From positions 1-64,000 of the forward strand of contig NZ_CAKTVU010000004.1 of NCBI RefSeq assembly GCF_934630535.1: a DNA stretch of 64,000 bases, written 5' to 3'. Origin of the DNA: an uncultured Senegalimassilia sp. (lineage in GTDB: Bacteria; Actinomycetota; Coriobacteriia; Coriobacteriales; Eggerthellaceae). Position 1 is the stretch's first letter, and each line of letters opens with the position of its first letter. The translations under genes were made by a program, and so were the position numbers. This document shows positions 43,810 to 52,088 of the stretch, piece by piece. The notes below the pieces were generated by a model. The model was not told the origin of the DNA. It searched no databases and worked only from the letters and a program-made list of their open reading frames with translations.

Positions 43810-45603
43810 ATGAGAAACATCAATCTGCGTTACTGCGAGGAAACCTATGACGAGCAGGGCGTGCTCACCGATTTCAAGGTGAAGTGCCCGGATACCTTCA
43901 ACTTCGGCTACGACGTGGTGGACGACATCGCGGAAAACGATCCCGAGCGCCGCGCCATGATGTGGTGCAACCCCGAAGGCGAGGAGCATCTGTTCACCTT
44001 TGCCGACATGAAGCGCTGGTCGGATAAAACCGCGAACTACCTTGCCGCGCACGGCGTGGGAAAGGGCGACATGGTCATGGTGATCTTGCGCCGCCATTAC
44101 CAGTTTTGGTTCGTGGCCACCGCCCTGGCCAAGCTTGGCGCCGTCATGGTTCCGGCCACGTTCATGCTCAAGGAGCATGACCTGGAGTATCGCTTGAACG
44201 GCGCTTCCATCAAGGCTGTTATCTGCACGTCCGTCGGCACCATCGCGAACGTGGTGGACAACGTGGTCGACCAGTGCCCCTCCGTCGAGCATCTGTTCCT
44301 GGTAAACGGCGCCGGCGGCGGTCTGACCGAACAGGACGCGGATGGCAATTGGCTGGCGTCTGACGGCCCGGTTGGTGCGGTGCTCTCCGGCCCCGAGGGC
44401 GTGTGCGCCGTGCCTGCGCAGCGTGCTGGTTGGCACGACTTCAACACCGGCGTGCGCAACGCCGAGGCAAGCTTCGCACGCGTGGAAACCCACGTCGACG
44501 ACCCTATGCTCATGTACTTCTCCTCCGGCACCTCCGGCAACCCCAAGATGGTGCTGCATGATTCCTATTATGCATTGGCGCACCTGGTCACGGCCAAGCA
44601 TTGGCACAACGTCAAGCCCGACGGGCTGCATCTGACCATCGCCGACACCGGCTGGGGCAAGGCGGTTTGGGGCAAGTACTACGGTCAGTGGCTTATGGAG
44701 GCCTGCGTCCTCACGTACGATTTCGATCGCTTCGATGGCGACGAGATCTTGAACCTGATTCCCCGGTACGGGGTTACCACGTTGTGCTGCCCGCCCACCA
44801 TGTACCGCATGATGATGCAGGCCGACGTCGATGCCCACGATCTGAGCACGCTTACGTATTGCACCACCGCCGGCGAGGCGCTCAACCCCGATTTGTTCGA
44901 CTTCTGGAAGGAGCACACGGGGCTGACCATCTTCGAAGGGTTCGGGCAGACCGAGACGCCGCTTACGGTGGCCAACCTCACGCATGCGGTTCCCAAGCCC
45001 GGTTCTATGGGCCGTCCGTCGCCTGCGTTCAACATCGAGGTGCAGCGAGGTGACGGCAGCCGTTGCGACGTCGGCGAGACGGGCGAGGTCTGCATCGACG
45101 TGCATGAGAAGGCTCCGGGAATCATGTTGGAGTATTACCGCAATCCGGAGAAGACCGAGGCCGCCGTGTTCGATGGCTGGTATCACACCGGCGATACCGC
45201 GTGGGTCGATGAGGACGGTTTCTTCTGGTATGTCGGCCGCAACGACGACGTCATCAAGTCGTCGGGTTATCGCATCGGCCCCTTCGAGATCGAAAGCGTG
45301 CTGCTCGAGCACGACTCCGTGCGCGAATGCGCCGTCACCGGCGTGCCCGATCCCATGCGCGGCAAGGCGGTGAAGGCCACGGTGGTGCTCGCCGAGGGCT
45401 TCGAAGGTTCCGAGGTGCTCGTGCGCGAGCTGCAGCAATGGGTCAAGCAGCGTACGGCCCCGTACAAGTATCCGCGCATCGTGGAGTTCGTCGACGCGCT
45501 TCCCAAGACCGTGAACGGCAAGATCCGCCGCGCCGCCATCCGCGAGGCCGATGAAAGCCGGGAAGGCAAGCCGAAGACCAAGGTGCCCGAGGGCTTGGTG
45601 TAG
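43810..45603 (+). CDS. AMP-forming acyl-CoA synthetase
   Basis: 597 aa ANL-superfamily enzyme that activates a carboxylic acid with ATP and CoA. The motifs are MYFSSGTSGNPKMVLHD (P-loop), EGFGQTETPL, YHTGDTAWVDEDGFFWYVGRNDDVIKSSGYRI (hinge) and the C-terminal KTVNGKIRR with the adenylating lysine. Its substrate cannot be read from sequence; neighbouring VorDBAC suggests a branched-chain, aryl or short-chain acid. Start is ATG 43810; the AAGGAAG is at 43791-43797, rather far away. Confidence 0.88.
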   Translation: MRNINLRYCEETYDEQGVLTDFKVKCPDTFNFGYDVVDDIAENDPERRAMMWCNPEGEEHLFTFADMKRWSDKTANYLAAHGVGKGDMVMVILRRHYQFWFVATALAKLGAVMVPATFMLKEHDLEYRLNGASIKAVICTSVGTIANVVDNVVDQCPSVEHLFLVNGAGGGLTEQDADGNWLASDGPVGAVLSGPEGVCAVPAQRAGWHDFNTGVRNAEASFARVETHVDDPMLMYFSSGTSGNPKMVLHDSYYALAHLVTAKHWHNVKPDGLHLTIADTGWGKAVWGKYYGQWLMEACVLTYDFDRFDGDEILNLIPRYGVTTLCCPPTMYRMMMQADVDAHDLSTLTYCTTAGEALNPDLFDFWKEHTGLTIFEGFGQTETPLTVANLTHAVPKPGSMGRPSPAFNIEVQRGDGSRCDVGETGEVCIDVHEKAPGIMLEYYRNPEKTEAAVFDGWYHTGDTAWVDEDGFFWYVGRNDDVIKSSGYRIGPFEIESVLLEHDSVRECAVTGVPDPMRGKAVKATVVLAEGFEGSEVLVRELQQWVKQRTAPYKYPRIVEFVDALPKTVNGKIRRAAIREADESREGKPKTKVPEGLV

Positions 45604-45617
45604 GTGAGGCAGTGAAC

Positions 45618-46304
45618 GTGTTCGATGTGAAACGGTTGAAATCGGTCACCGTTATTACGGGGCATTATGGGGTCGGAAAGACCAATCTGGCCATCAACCT
45701 AGCCCTTGATGCCTGCTATTCTGGATTTGAGGTGCAAGTTGCCGACCTGGACGTGGTGAACCCGTACTTCCGCAGCAGCGACTACCGAAGCCTTCTTGAA
45801 GATGCCGGCGTGCAGGTCATCGCCCCGCGCTATGCGGGGACCACGCTTGATGTGCCCGCCGTATCCGGCCAGGTCTCAGCCGCTTTGGACTGGGCGCGCG
45901 CCGAGCAGGGCAGGCTGCTGCTCATCGATGCGGGCGGCGACGATGTGGGCGCCACGGCGCTTGGCAGGTTCGCACGCGTCGTTGGCGAAGGAGACTACGA
46001 TCTGCTGTACGTGGTCAACCGCAGCCGCAATCTCACCCACGATCCCGCCGAGGCGCTTTCCGTGCTTCGTGAGATCGAGGCGGCAAGCCATCTGCGCGCC
46101 ACGGCGGTGGCGAACAACACGCACCTCGCCGACTTCACCGATGGGGAAGTGCTTGGCCGCGGCGTTTCGTTCGCGCAGGAGGTTGCCGCATCCGCAGGTT
46201 TGCCCCTGGCGTTTACCGCAGTGCCCGCTTCTGCGCTTGAAAATGTCGATGTCCCAGGCGTGCGTTATCCGGTTTCGGTGCATGTGAGAAAACCCTGGGA
46301 ATAA
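45618..46304 (+). CDS. ParA/MinD-like P-loop ATPase
   Basis: About 228 aa. The P-loop is VITGHYGVGKTNLAINLAL, the deviant Walker-A-like form; Switch-like DLDVVNPYFRSSD and a later LLLIDAGGDD motif follow. No membrane helix. It lies between the acyl-CoA synthetase and the oxidoreductase genes, where such ATPases could help Fe-S insertion or assembly; this is inference. GTG 45618 is eight bases after GAGG; GTG 45612 is also possible. It begins 14 bp after the ligase gene. Confidence 0.8.
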   Translation: MFDVKRLKSVTVITGHYGVGKTNLAINLALDACYSGFEVQVADLDVVNPYFRSSDYRSLLEDAGVQVIAPRYAGTTLDVPAVSGQVSAALDWARAEQGRLLLIDAGGDDVGATALGRFARVVGEGDYDLLYVVNRSRNLTHDPAEALSVLREIEAASHLRATAVANNTHLADFTDGEVLGRGVSFAQEVAASAGLPLAFTAVPASALENVDVPGVRYPVSVHVRKPWE

Positions 46305-46430
46305 GGAATGGCGCGTTCCTCGGTGACTCGAGCCGGGGTGGTGCCTGTGCTCGAAACGAGTGCTCGGGGGAGCGTTCGATAACCATATGCCGACCGCCTT
46401 GGGGTCGGCTCAGACGAGAAAGGGAGGCTT

Positions 46431-46637
46431 ATGGCAGCGATAACGGTCGATGACGGTTTCTGCAAAGGCTGCGGCCTGTGCGTGGACGCATGTCCGGCGC
46501 ACATCATAGAGCTTGACCGTTCCCGCATCACGGCGAAGGGCTATCACCCCGCCCGGCTGATCGATGCGTCGAAGTGCACGGGCTGCTGCTCGTGCGCGCT
46601 TATGTGCCCTGATGTTGCGATCGAGGTGATGCGCTGA
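46431..46637 (+). CDS. 2-oxoacid:ferredoxin oxidoreductase delta subunit (2x[4Fe-4S])
   Basis: 68 aa. Two CxxCxxCxxxCP clusters (CKGCGLCVDACP and CTGCCSCALMCP) each bind a [4Fe-4S] centre and pass electrons from the catalytic core to ferredoxin. GAAAGGGAGG precedes the ATG. The TGA overlaps the alpha-subunit ATG. It is the first of four subunits in order delta-alpha-beta-gamma, as in VorDBAC-type enzymes. Confidence 0.93.
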   Translation: MAAITVDDGFCKGCGLCVDACPAHIIELDRSRITAKGYHPARLIDASKCTGCCSCALMCPDVAIEVMR

Positions 46638-47704
46638 TGTCTCAGGAAAAGGTGCTCATGAAGGGCAACGAGGCTATGGCCGAGGCGGCCATCCGCGCCG
46701 GATGCCGCTTCTTCTTCGGCTATCCCATCACGCCCCAGACCGAGGTTGCAGCCTACATGGCCAAGCGCATGCCCAAGGAGGGCGGCACGTATCTGCAGGC
46801 CGAAAGCGAGATCGCGGCCATCAACATGGTTTACGGCGCGGCTTCGGCAGGCGCGCGCGTCATGACGTCTTCCTCTTCGCCGGGCGTATCGCTCAAGGGC
46901 GAGGGCGTTTCTTACATGGCAGGCTCCGACCTTCCCGGCGTGATCGTCAACGTTCAGCGCGGCGGCCCGGGTTTGGGCGGCATCCAGCCCTCCCAGTCCG
47001 ATTACTGGCAGGCAACCCGCGCCATGGGCCACGGCGATTTCCAGGTGCTCGTGTTCGCGCCTTCCACCGTCCAGGAGATGGCCGATCTGGCATATCTGGC
47101 GTTCGAGAAGGCCGATGAGTACCGCATGCCCGCCATGATCCTCTCCGACGGCATGCTCGGCCAGATGATGGAGCCCGTCGTGCTGCCCGAGCGCGTGGAG
47201 CAGCTGCCGGAAAAGCCCTGGGCCACCACCGGCCACCAGAACAAGCGCAAGCACAACATCATCGACTCGCTCTACCTTACGGCAGAGGAGCTTGAGGACC
47301 TGAACGTCGAGCGTTTCAAGCGCTACGAGATCGTCAAGGCCCGTGAGCAGCGTGCCGAAACGTTCATGTGCGAGGACGCCGAGATCGTGCTCGTGTCCTT
47401 CGGCGCCACCGCCCGTATCGCGCACAGTGCCGTGGTCCGCGCCCGTGAAGAGGGCATCAAGGCGGGCCTTTTGCGCCCCATCACGCTTTGGCCGTTCCCT
47501 GTGGACGCGATCGAGGGCTGCATGGGCAGCGCTAAGGTGTTCCTGTCGGTTGAGATGAACATGGGCCAGATGGTCGACGACGTCCGCCTGGCGGCCAACG
47601 GCCGCGTTCCCGTGGAGTTCTTCGGGCGCACGGGCGGTATCATCCCCACGCCCGACGAGGTGCTGGGCAAGATCCGCGAGCTTGCGGGGAAGGGTGGTGA
47701 ATAG
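46637..47704 (+). CDS. vorB: 2-oxoacid:ferredoxin oxidoreductase alpha subunit (VorB-like)
   Basis: 355 aa. The N-terminal KGNEAMAEAAIRAGCRFFFGYPITPQTE and the SSSPGVSLKGEG segment are typical of the alpha subunit, carrying the domain that contributes to the TPP site and binds the 2-oxoacid. The closest resemblance I recognise is the 3-methyl-2-oxobutanoate (2-oxoisovalerate) enzymes, although 2-oxoglutarate or indolepyruvate types cannot be excluded without alignment. It is translationally coupled to the delta gene; the beta gene begins one base after it. Confidence 0.9.
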   Translation: MSQEKVLMKGNEAMAEAAIRAGCRFFFGYPITPQTEVAAYMAKRMPKEGGTYLQAESEIAAINMVYGAASAGARVMTSSSSPGVSLKGEGVSYMAGSDLPGVIVNVQRGGPGLGGIQPSQSDYWQATRAMGHGDFQVLVFAPSTVQEMADLAYLAFEKADEYRMPAMILSDGMLGQMMEPVVLPERVEQLPEKPWATTGHQNKRKHNIIDSLYLTAEELEDLNVERFKRYEIVKAREQRAETFMCEDAEIVLVSFGATARIAHSAVVRAREEGIKAGLLRPITLWPFPVDAIEGCMGSAKVFLSVEMNMGQMVDDVRLAANGRVPVEFFGRTGGIIPTPDEVLGKIRELAGKGGE

Positions 47705-47705
47705 C

Positions 47706-48569
47706 ATGGCTGAGCAGGTACAAGGCGAAGGCCGCGTGGTGTTCTCGCGTCCGAAGGCGTTGCTGCCCGTGGTCACGAACTACTGCCCGGGCTGCCCGCA
47801 CGGCATCGTGCATCGTCTGGTGTCCGAGGTCATCGACGAGCTTGATATCGAGGGCCGCACCGTCGGCGTCGCGCCGGTCGGCTGCGCCGTCACCTCGCCC
47901 GATTTCTTCGGCTGCGATATGATCGAGGCCGCGCATGGCCGCGCCCCGGCGGTTGCCACGGGCGTCAAGCGCGTGCTGCCGAACAACGTGGTGTTCGCCT
48001 ACCAGGGCGATGGCGACCTTGCCTCAATCGGCATGGCCGAAACCGTTCACGCGGCAACGCGCGGCGAGCATATCACCATCATCTTCATCAACAACGCCAT
48101 CTACGGCATGACCGGCGGGCAGATGGCCCCTACCAGCTTGCCGAATCAGGTCACGCAGACCAGCCCCTACGGCCGCGACGTTTCCACCGCCGGTTATCCG
48201 GTGCGCGTTTGCGAGCTGCTGAGCAGCCTTGACGGCCCGGCTTACCTGGAGCGCGTGACCGTCGACACGCCCAAGCACGTGCGCCAGGCCAAGCGCGCCA
48301 TCAAGAAGGCGTTCCAGAACCAGATCGACGGGATCGGCTACTCGCTGGTGGAAGTGGTGTCCACATGTCCCACGAACTGGGGTCTGACGCCGCAGGACAG
48401 CTTCGAGTGGATGCGCGAGAACATGCTGCCGTACTATCCGCTGGGCGTGTACCGCGATGTGGTGGCCGACGGTTTCGCCGATGCGGCGCAGGCTGCTGCC
48501 GCGCGCAACGCCGATTGCCCGGTCGCCCATCCTGAGAAGTTTGCGGAAGCGAAGGAGGGTGCGCGATGA
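47706..48569 (+). CDS. vorA: 2-oxoacid:ferredoxin oxidoreductase beta subunit, TPP-binding (VorA-like)
   Basis: About 287 aa. It has a TPP-binding core: NYCPGCPHGIVHRLV, then VFAYQGDGDLASIGMAE and IIFINNAIYGMTGGQMAPT, the GDGD...NN motif typical of TPP enzymes. The ATG follows GGGGAAGGGTGG at the end of the alpha gene. It overlaps the gamma gene by 4 bp (ATGA). Confidence 0.93.
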   Translation: MAEQVQGEGRVVFSRPKALLPVVTNYCPGCPHGIVHRLVSEVIDELDIEGRTVGVAPVGCAVTSPDFFGCDMIEAAHGRAPAVATGVKRVLPNNVVFAYQGDGDLASIGMAETVHAATRGEHITIIFINNAIYGMTGGQMAPTSLPNQVTQTSPYGRDVSTAGYPVRVCELLSSLDGPAYLERVTVDTPKHVRQAKRAIKKAFQNQIDGIGYSLVEVVSTCPTNWGLTPQDSFEWMRENMLPYYPLGVYRDVVADGFADAAQAAAARNADCPVAHPEKFAEAKEGAR

Positions 48570-49111
48570 GCGAACCGAAACGTTGCATGCAGGCCGTGCT
48601 CGCCGGCTTCGGTGGTCAAGGTATCCTGTTCGCCGGTAGGATCATCGCCGCCGCCGGTCTGTTGGAAGATCGCGAGCTTTCCTGGCTTCCCAGCTACGGG
48701 CCCGAGATGCGCGGCGGCACCGCCAACTGCAGCGTGTGCCTCTCCGATGACCCGATCGGCAGCCCGCTTGTGCTCAACCCCGATGTGCTCATCGTTATGA
48801 ACCAGCCGTCGCTGGACAAGTTCGAGCACAGCGTGCAGCCCGGCGGCCTGGTCATCATCGACAGCACGCTGGTGCCGAACATCCCCGATATGCCTGGTGT
48901 GACGGTCTGCTCCGTGCCTGCCACGGCCATCGCCGAGGAAGCGGGCCTGAAGGGCCTGGCCAACGTCATCTTGGTGGGCAAGCTGTTTGCCGAAACGCAT
49001 TTCTGCAGCGAGGAGACCATCCGCGCTGCGGTGGCCTCGGTCGTTCCTGCTCGCAAGAAGGATAAGCTTGCCGGCAACCTGCGCGCATTGGAGCTGGGCA
49101 TCGAGGCGTGA
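48566..49111 (+). CDS. vorC: 2-oxoacid:ferredoxin oxidoreductase gamma subunit (VorC-like)
   Basis: 181 aa. AGFGGQGILFAGRIIAAAGLLE and SWLPSYGPEMRGGTANCSVCLSDDPIGSP are the hallmarks of the gamma subunit. It completes a four-subunit ferredoxin-dependent enzyme that oxidises a 2-oxoacid to acyl-CoA and CO2, or runs in reverse to carboxylate an acyl-CoA. The operon ends at the terminator beginning at 49164. Confidence 0.93.
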   Translation: MSEPKRCMQAVLAGFGGQGILFAGRIIAAAGLLEDRELSWLPSYGPEMRGGTANCSVCLSDDPIGSPLVLNPDVLIVMNQPSLDKFEHSVQPGGLVIIDSTLVPNIPDMPGVTVCSVPATAIAEEAGLKGLANVILVGKLFAETHFCSEETIRAAVASVVPARKKDKLAGNLRALELGIEA

Positions 49112-49163
49112 TTCGCTTGATGTCGCGCGCCGCGGGAGAGCGCAGGCGTAGCTTCAACTGATT

Positions 49164-49207
49164 CGAAACCCCATCGGTTACCGATTGTGACCGATGGGGT
49201 TTCGTCG
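49164..49207 (+). terminator. Terminator of the vor operon
   Basis: A 15-bp stem (CGAAACCCCATCGGT with ACCGATGGGGTTTCG). The T content after it is low but the arm ends in TTTCG. Confidence 0.7.
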
Positions 49208-49283
49208 TGTTCGGAGGCGTGAATCGATCCATTTCGCCGAAAAGGTTTCGGAATCATAGCTGGCAGCTAATGAAATCACCGGG

Positions 49284-49340
49284 CCCTTTCCCTAGCATTT
49301 GAAACGTTTCAGCACGTCAGTGCATCGTTTAGGGAAAGGG
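49284..49340 (+). promoter_or_regulatory. Hairpin that can sequester the ribosome site of the 49348 gene
   Basis: CCCTTTCCCTA (49284-49294) is perfectly complementary to TAGGGAAAGGG (49330-49340), which is the Shine-Dalgarno region. The 35-base loop contains a palindrome. If transcribed from upstream of 49284, the mRNA could hide its ribosome site. Confidence 0.55.
49300..49311. promoter_or_regulatory. TGAAACGTTTCA palindrome, LacI/GalR-type operator candidate
   Basis: Perfect 12-bp dyad with a central CG, the form bound by LacI-family regulators. It lies 37 bp before the start codon of the membrane protein gene. No LacI-family gene is in the window. Confidence 0.45.
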
Positions 49341-49347
49341 AATGCTC

Positions 49348-50097
49348 ATGGAAACCAATAATACGCATGCCGCGGCGGCTCCGCAGTTATCGAAATCGGG
49401 GTTGGGAATCGCCGGTTTCGTCCTGGGAATCATCGCCTTGGCCACGTCGTTTCTGCCCATCATCAACAACTTCTCGGCAATGCTTGCCGTTGTCGGGTTC
49501 GTGCTTGCGCTTGTGGGCACGATTGCGTGCGTGAAGGGCCGCAAGGCGGGCAAGGGCCTGTCCATTGCCGGCGTGGTCATGAACGTGATCGCCTTCATTG
49601 TGGTGCTGGCCACGCAAAGCATGTACAGCTCGGCTATCGACGATGCGCTCTCCGGCACCTCGGTGGCGCCGCAGGCGGCAAGCGAGCAGTCTGCGACAAC
49701 TGCTCCTGCTTCCGATGACGCCGCCGAGAACGGCCAGGCAGCGGCGGCGGGCAATTCCATCACGGTGAAAAACGGTCTCGTGCTCACGGTCGACGGTGTG
49801 GTCACCGGGCTTCAAAACTATGACGGATCGCCCATCACGCAGGTGAGCGTGACCTATCAGAACAACGGCAACAGCCAGGCATCGTTCAATCCTTACGATT
49901 GGAAGGCCGAGGATGCCCAAGGCGCCCAGCGCTCGCAAACGTATTACTCTAGTGGCGAGAACGAGCTCAGCTACGGCACCCTTGCCGCGGGCGGCGCGGT
50001 TTCCGGTAACCTGTACTTCGAGGGCGACGTGGTGAAGGTGCTGTACGAAAACGCCTTCATCGGCCGCGGTTCGGATGTTTCCTGGGATATCGTCTAG
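49348..50097 (+). CDS. Membrane protein with three helices and extracytoplasmic C-terminal domain
   Basis: About 249 aa. Three hydrophobic segments (about 20-40, 47-68 and 74-95) resemble the DUF4190-type small membrane domain. A Ser/Ala/Thr/Gln-rich linker leads to a C-terminal beta-rich domain (ITVKNGLVLTVDGVVTGLQNYD then VTYQNNGNSQASFNPYDW) like DUF4352 domains. No enzymatic function is apparent. ATG 49348 is seven bases after GGGAAAGGG; ATG 49342 abuts it. The ribosome site is within a long inverted repeat. Confidence 0.75.
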   Translation: METNNTHAAAAPQLSKSGLGIAGFVLGIIALATSFLPIINNFSAMLAVVGFVLALVGTIACVKGRKAGKGLSIAGVVMNVIAFIVVLATQSMYSSAIDDALSGTSVAPQAASEQSATTAPASDDAAENGQAAAAGNSITVKNGLVLTVDGVVTGLQNYDGSPITQVSVTYQNNGNSQASFNPYDWKAEDAQGAQRSQTYYSSGENELSYGTLAAGGAVSGNLYFEGDVVKVLYENAFIGRGSDVSWDIV

Positions 50098-50160
50098 GTA
50101 TCGCGAAAGGTCGTGCCCATCGGGTCGGGCGGTCGCGCCTGTATCCGATGGGTATTTCTT

Positions 50161-50169
50161 TGCTACCAT
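50161..50169 (+). promoter_or_regulatory. Extended -10 promoter of the HTH gene
   Basis: TGCTACCAT, identical to the box upstream of the kinase gene at 50707-50715. The GTG start lies 46 bp downstream. Confidence 0.4.
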
Positions 50170-50215
50170 GGAATCAAGGAAACGAAAACCGGCGAAGCGC
50201 AGAAGGAAGCGGCGA

Positions 50216-50638
50216 GTGAAAGAACCCATGACCGAGGACCTGCTCAACGAGCTGCTCGAATCGCCCGACCCTGTCGCATTCGCCAGCAAGCATAAGCTTG
50301 CATGTCGCAGCCTGCCCGATTATCTCCAGCAGCTGCTCGATGAACGCGGTTTGAAGCGTCCCGAGGTGGTTCGTCAGGCGGGCATCAACCCCACGTTCGG
50401 GTATCAGATCTTCGTGGGCCAACGCAACCCCTCGCGTAACAAGCTTCTGCAGCTGGCGTTCGCCATGAAGCTGTCGCTGCGCGAGACGAACCGCGTGTTG
50501 CAGGCGGGCGGCTGCAACGAACTGTACTGCAAGAACCGACGCGATGCTATCATCATCTTCTGCATCACCCATGGTGAAACGCTGCAAACCGTCGATGAGC
50601 AGCTGTATGCCTTTCACGAGGACACCATCGCCGAATAG
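50216..50638 (+). CDS. XRE-like helix-turn-helix protein
   Basis: About 140 aa. A DNA-binding HTH is visible in LPDYLQQLLDERGLKRPEVVRQAGINPTFGYQIFVGQRNPSRNKLL (residues about 40-85). The C-terminal part (NRRDAIIIFCITHGETLQTVDEQL) is helical. GTG 50216 follows AGAAGGAAG; a longer N-terminus is open but lacks a ribosome site. It lies 84 bp upstream of a serine/threonine kinase gene with a similar promoter box, suggesting linked regulation. Confidence 0.75.
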   Translation: MKEPMTEDLLNELLESPDPVAFASKHKLACRSLPDYLQQLLDERGLKRPEVVRQAGINPTFGYQIFVGQRNPSRNKLLQLAFAMKLSLRETNRVLQAGGCNELYCKNRRDAIIIFCITHGETLQTVDEQLYAFHEDTIAE

Positions 50639-50706
50639 CGAGGCGTCTGCGCGTTTGGTGCGGCGGCCCCGTTCGCTGGTCGCCGGCTTCGACGCGTTGG
50701 TTCATC

Positions 50707-50715
50707 TGCTACCAT
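50707..50715 (+). promoter_or_regulatory. Extended -10 promoter at the kinase start
   Basis: TGCTACCAT ends seven bases before ATG 50723, so transcription would begin on or beside the start codon. No Shine-Dalgarno is present. Confidence 0.5.
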
Positions 50716-50722
50716 CATCGTT

Positions 50723-51985
50723 ATGAACGAATCCCTGCAACAACATCTTGACAGCCTTGCGCGCGATGAGTGCTATCGCGTCGATGCCGTATTGAAGGAA
50801 GGCGCGCTCGAGCGCACGGAACGCGTGTTCTTCGTGGGGGCCAACGGCGCCGAACAGGGCCCCTATGTGCGTAAGATCTTCGATGCCGAATCGGGTTTGG
50901 GAGCGGCGTACGGGCGCGTGCTGGCGGCGCAGCGTCGGGGCAAACGGTTCCTGCACCTGCCGCGCATCGTCGACTGCTATTCGCTGGGGGAACAGGATGC
51001 GGTGGTGATGGAGTTCGTGGCCGGGCGCACGCTTGCCGACGAGGTCTACGAAACCGGCCCGTCCGTTGATGTGGCGAAACGGCTGTTCCCCGGCATATGC
51101 GATGCCATTGCCGAGCTGCATGGCCGTTTCGATCCTCCGCTCATCCATCGCGATATCAAGCCCTCGAACTTCATGGCGGAGGGGGATACGGTCTTGGTGA
51201 TAGACCTTGGCATCGCCCGCACCTTTGACGAAGATGCCGTGTGCGATACCAGCCATTTCGGCACGCGTGCCTATGCGCCTCCCGAGCAGTTCGGCTATGG
51301 GCAGACCGACGTGCGCAGCGATGTGTATGCGCTTGGCATGCTGCTGTTCTATCTGCTGTGCGAGGAGACGCCCGTTCCCGCTACGGTGCAGAAACGCCTG
51401 CGCGCCCATGGGGTTCCCGAATCGGTGCGGGATGTGGTCTTCCAGGCCACGGCGTTCGATCCCGCTGACCGCTTCAGGTCGGTGGACGCGATGCGCGCGG
51501 CGTTCATGTACGCGGTCGGGCCGGCTGTTTCGGCTGCGGAGCCTTGCGCACCCGCATCGTTCGAGGATAAGGAGCGTGGCGCATTCGAGGCTTTTGCGCA
51601 CGGCGCAAAAGCCGCCTTGCGGTGGCTGAGGGATTTTTTGCCCGACATCGCGCATCGCCTGCCTGTAGGCGTGGGGGTGGTTTGGGACATCATGCTGGCC
51701 GCTTGGGGCGTGTTCATGGGATTCGCATGCGTCGCCTCGGGTATGAACCCGCAAGGGGATATGGCGCGTTTGCCTGCGGCCGCTTGTGCGGTATCGTATG
51801 TATGCGTGTGGCTGGCCATGGACTGGCCGATCCCGTTGCTCATCGACACCCGGCCGCTGGAAAAGCTGTTCACGTGGTTTCAGCGGCCTGCGCTCAAGCA
51901 GCGGGTGATCGCGGCGGCGGGTATGATGGGCGTCGCGTTGGCCGTGCTCACGCTCATCGGCATCCTGTATTTGCGCGACTCTTAG
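50723..51985 (+). CDS. Eukaryotic-type serine/threonine protein kinase, membrane-anchored
   Basis: 420 aa. The catalytic part has Lys51 (YVRKIFD), IHRDIKPSN with Asp144, DLG at 161-163 (DFG position) and GTRAYAPPEQFG. The glycine-rich ATP loop near residues 24-36 is not recognisable, which is unusual. The C-terminal 115 residues contain three hydrophobic segments (about 315-340, 350-375, 392-417), so the kinase domain is cytoplasmic and membrane-tethered. No PASTA domains are present. It probably signals with the HTH protein upstream. Confidence 0.85.
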   Translation: MNESLQQHLDSLARDECYRVDAVLKEGALERTERVFFVGANGAEQGPYVRKIFDAESGLGAAYGRVLAAQRRGKRFLHLPRIVDCYSLGEQDAVVMEFVAGRTLADEVYETGPSVDVAKRLFPGICDAIAELHGRFDPPLIHRDIKPSNFMAEGDTVLVIDLGIARTFDEDAVCDTSHFGTRAYAPPEQFGYGQTDVRSDVYALGMLLFYLLCEETPVPATVQKRLRAHGVPESVRDVVFQATAFDPADRFRSVDAMRAAFMYAVGPAVSAAEPCAPASFEDKERGAFEAFAHGAKAALRWLRDFLPDIAHRLPVGVGVVWDIMLAAWGVFMGFACVASGMNPQGDMARLPAAACAVSYVCVWLAMDWPIPLLIDTRPLEKLFTWFQRPALKQRVIAAAGMMGVALAVLTLIGILYLRDS

Positions 51986-52065
51986 TATTTGTTACTGCTA
52001 TCCAACCATTTTTTGGAAATATCGCACCGTTTATCGAATGGGGCCGCATCAGATTACGGTTCGGG

Positions 52066-52071
52066 TACAAT
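52066..52071 (+). promoter_or_regulatory. Candidate -10 box of tRNA-Sec
   Basis: TACAAT 17 bases before the tRNA 5' end. No clear -35. Confidence 0.4.
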
Positions 52072-52088
52072 CATTGATGAAATCACGT

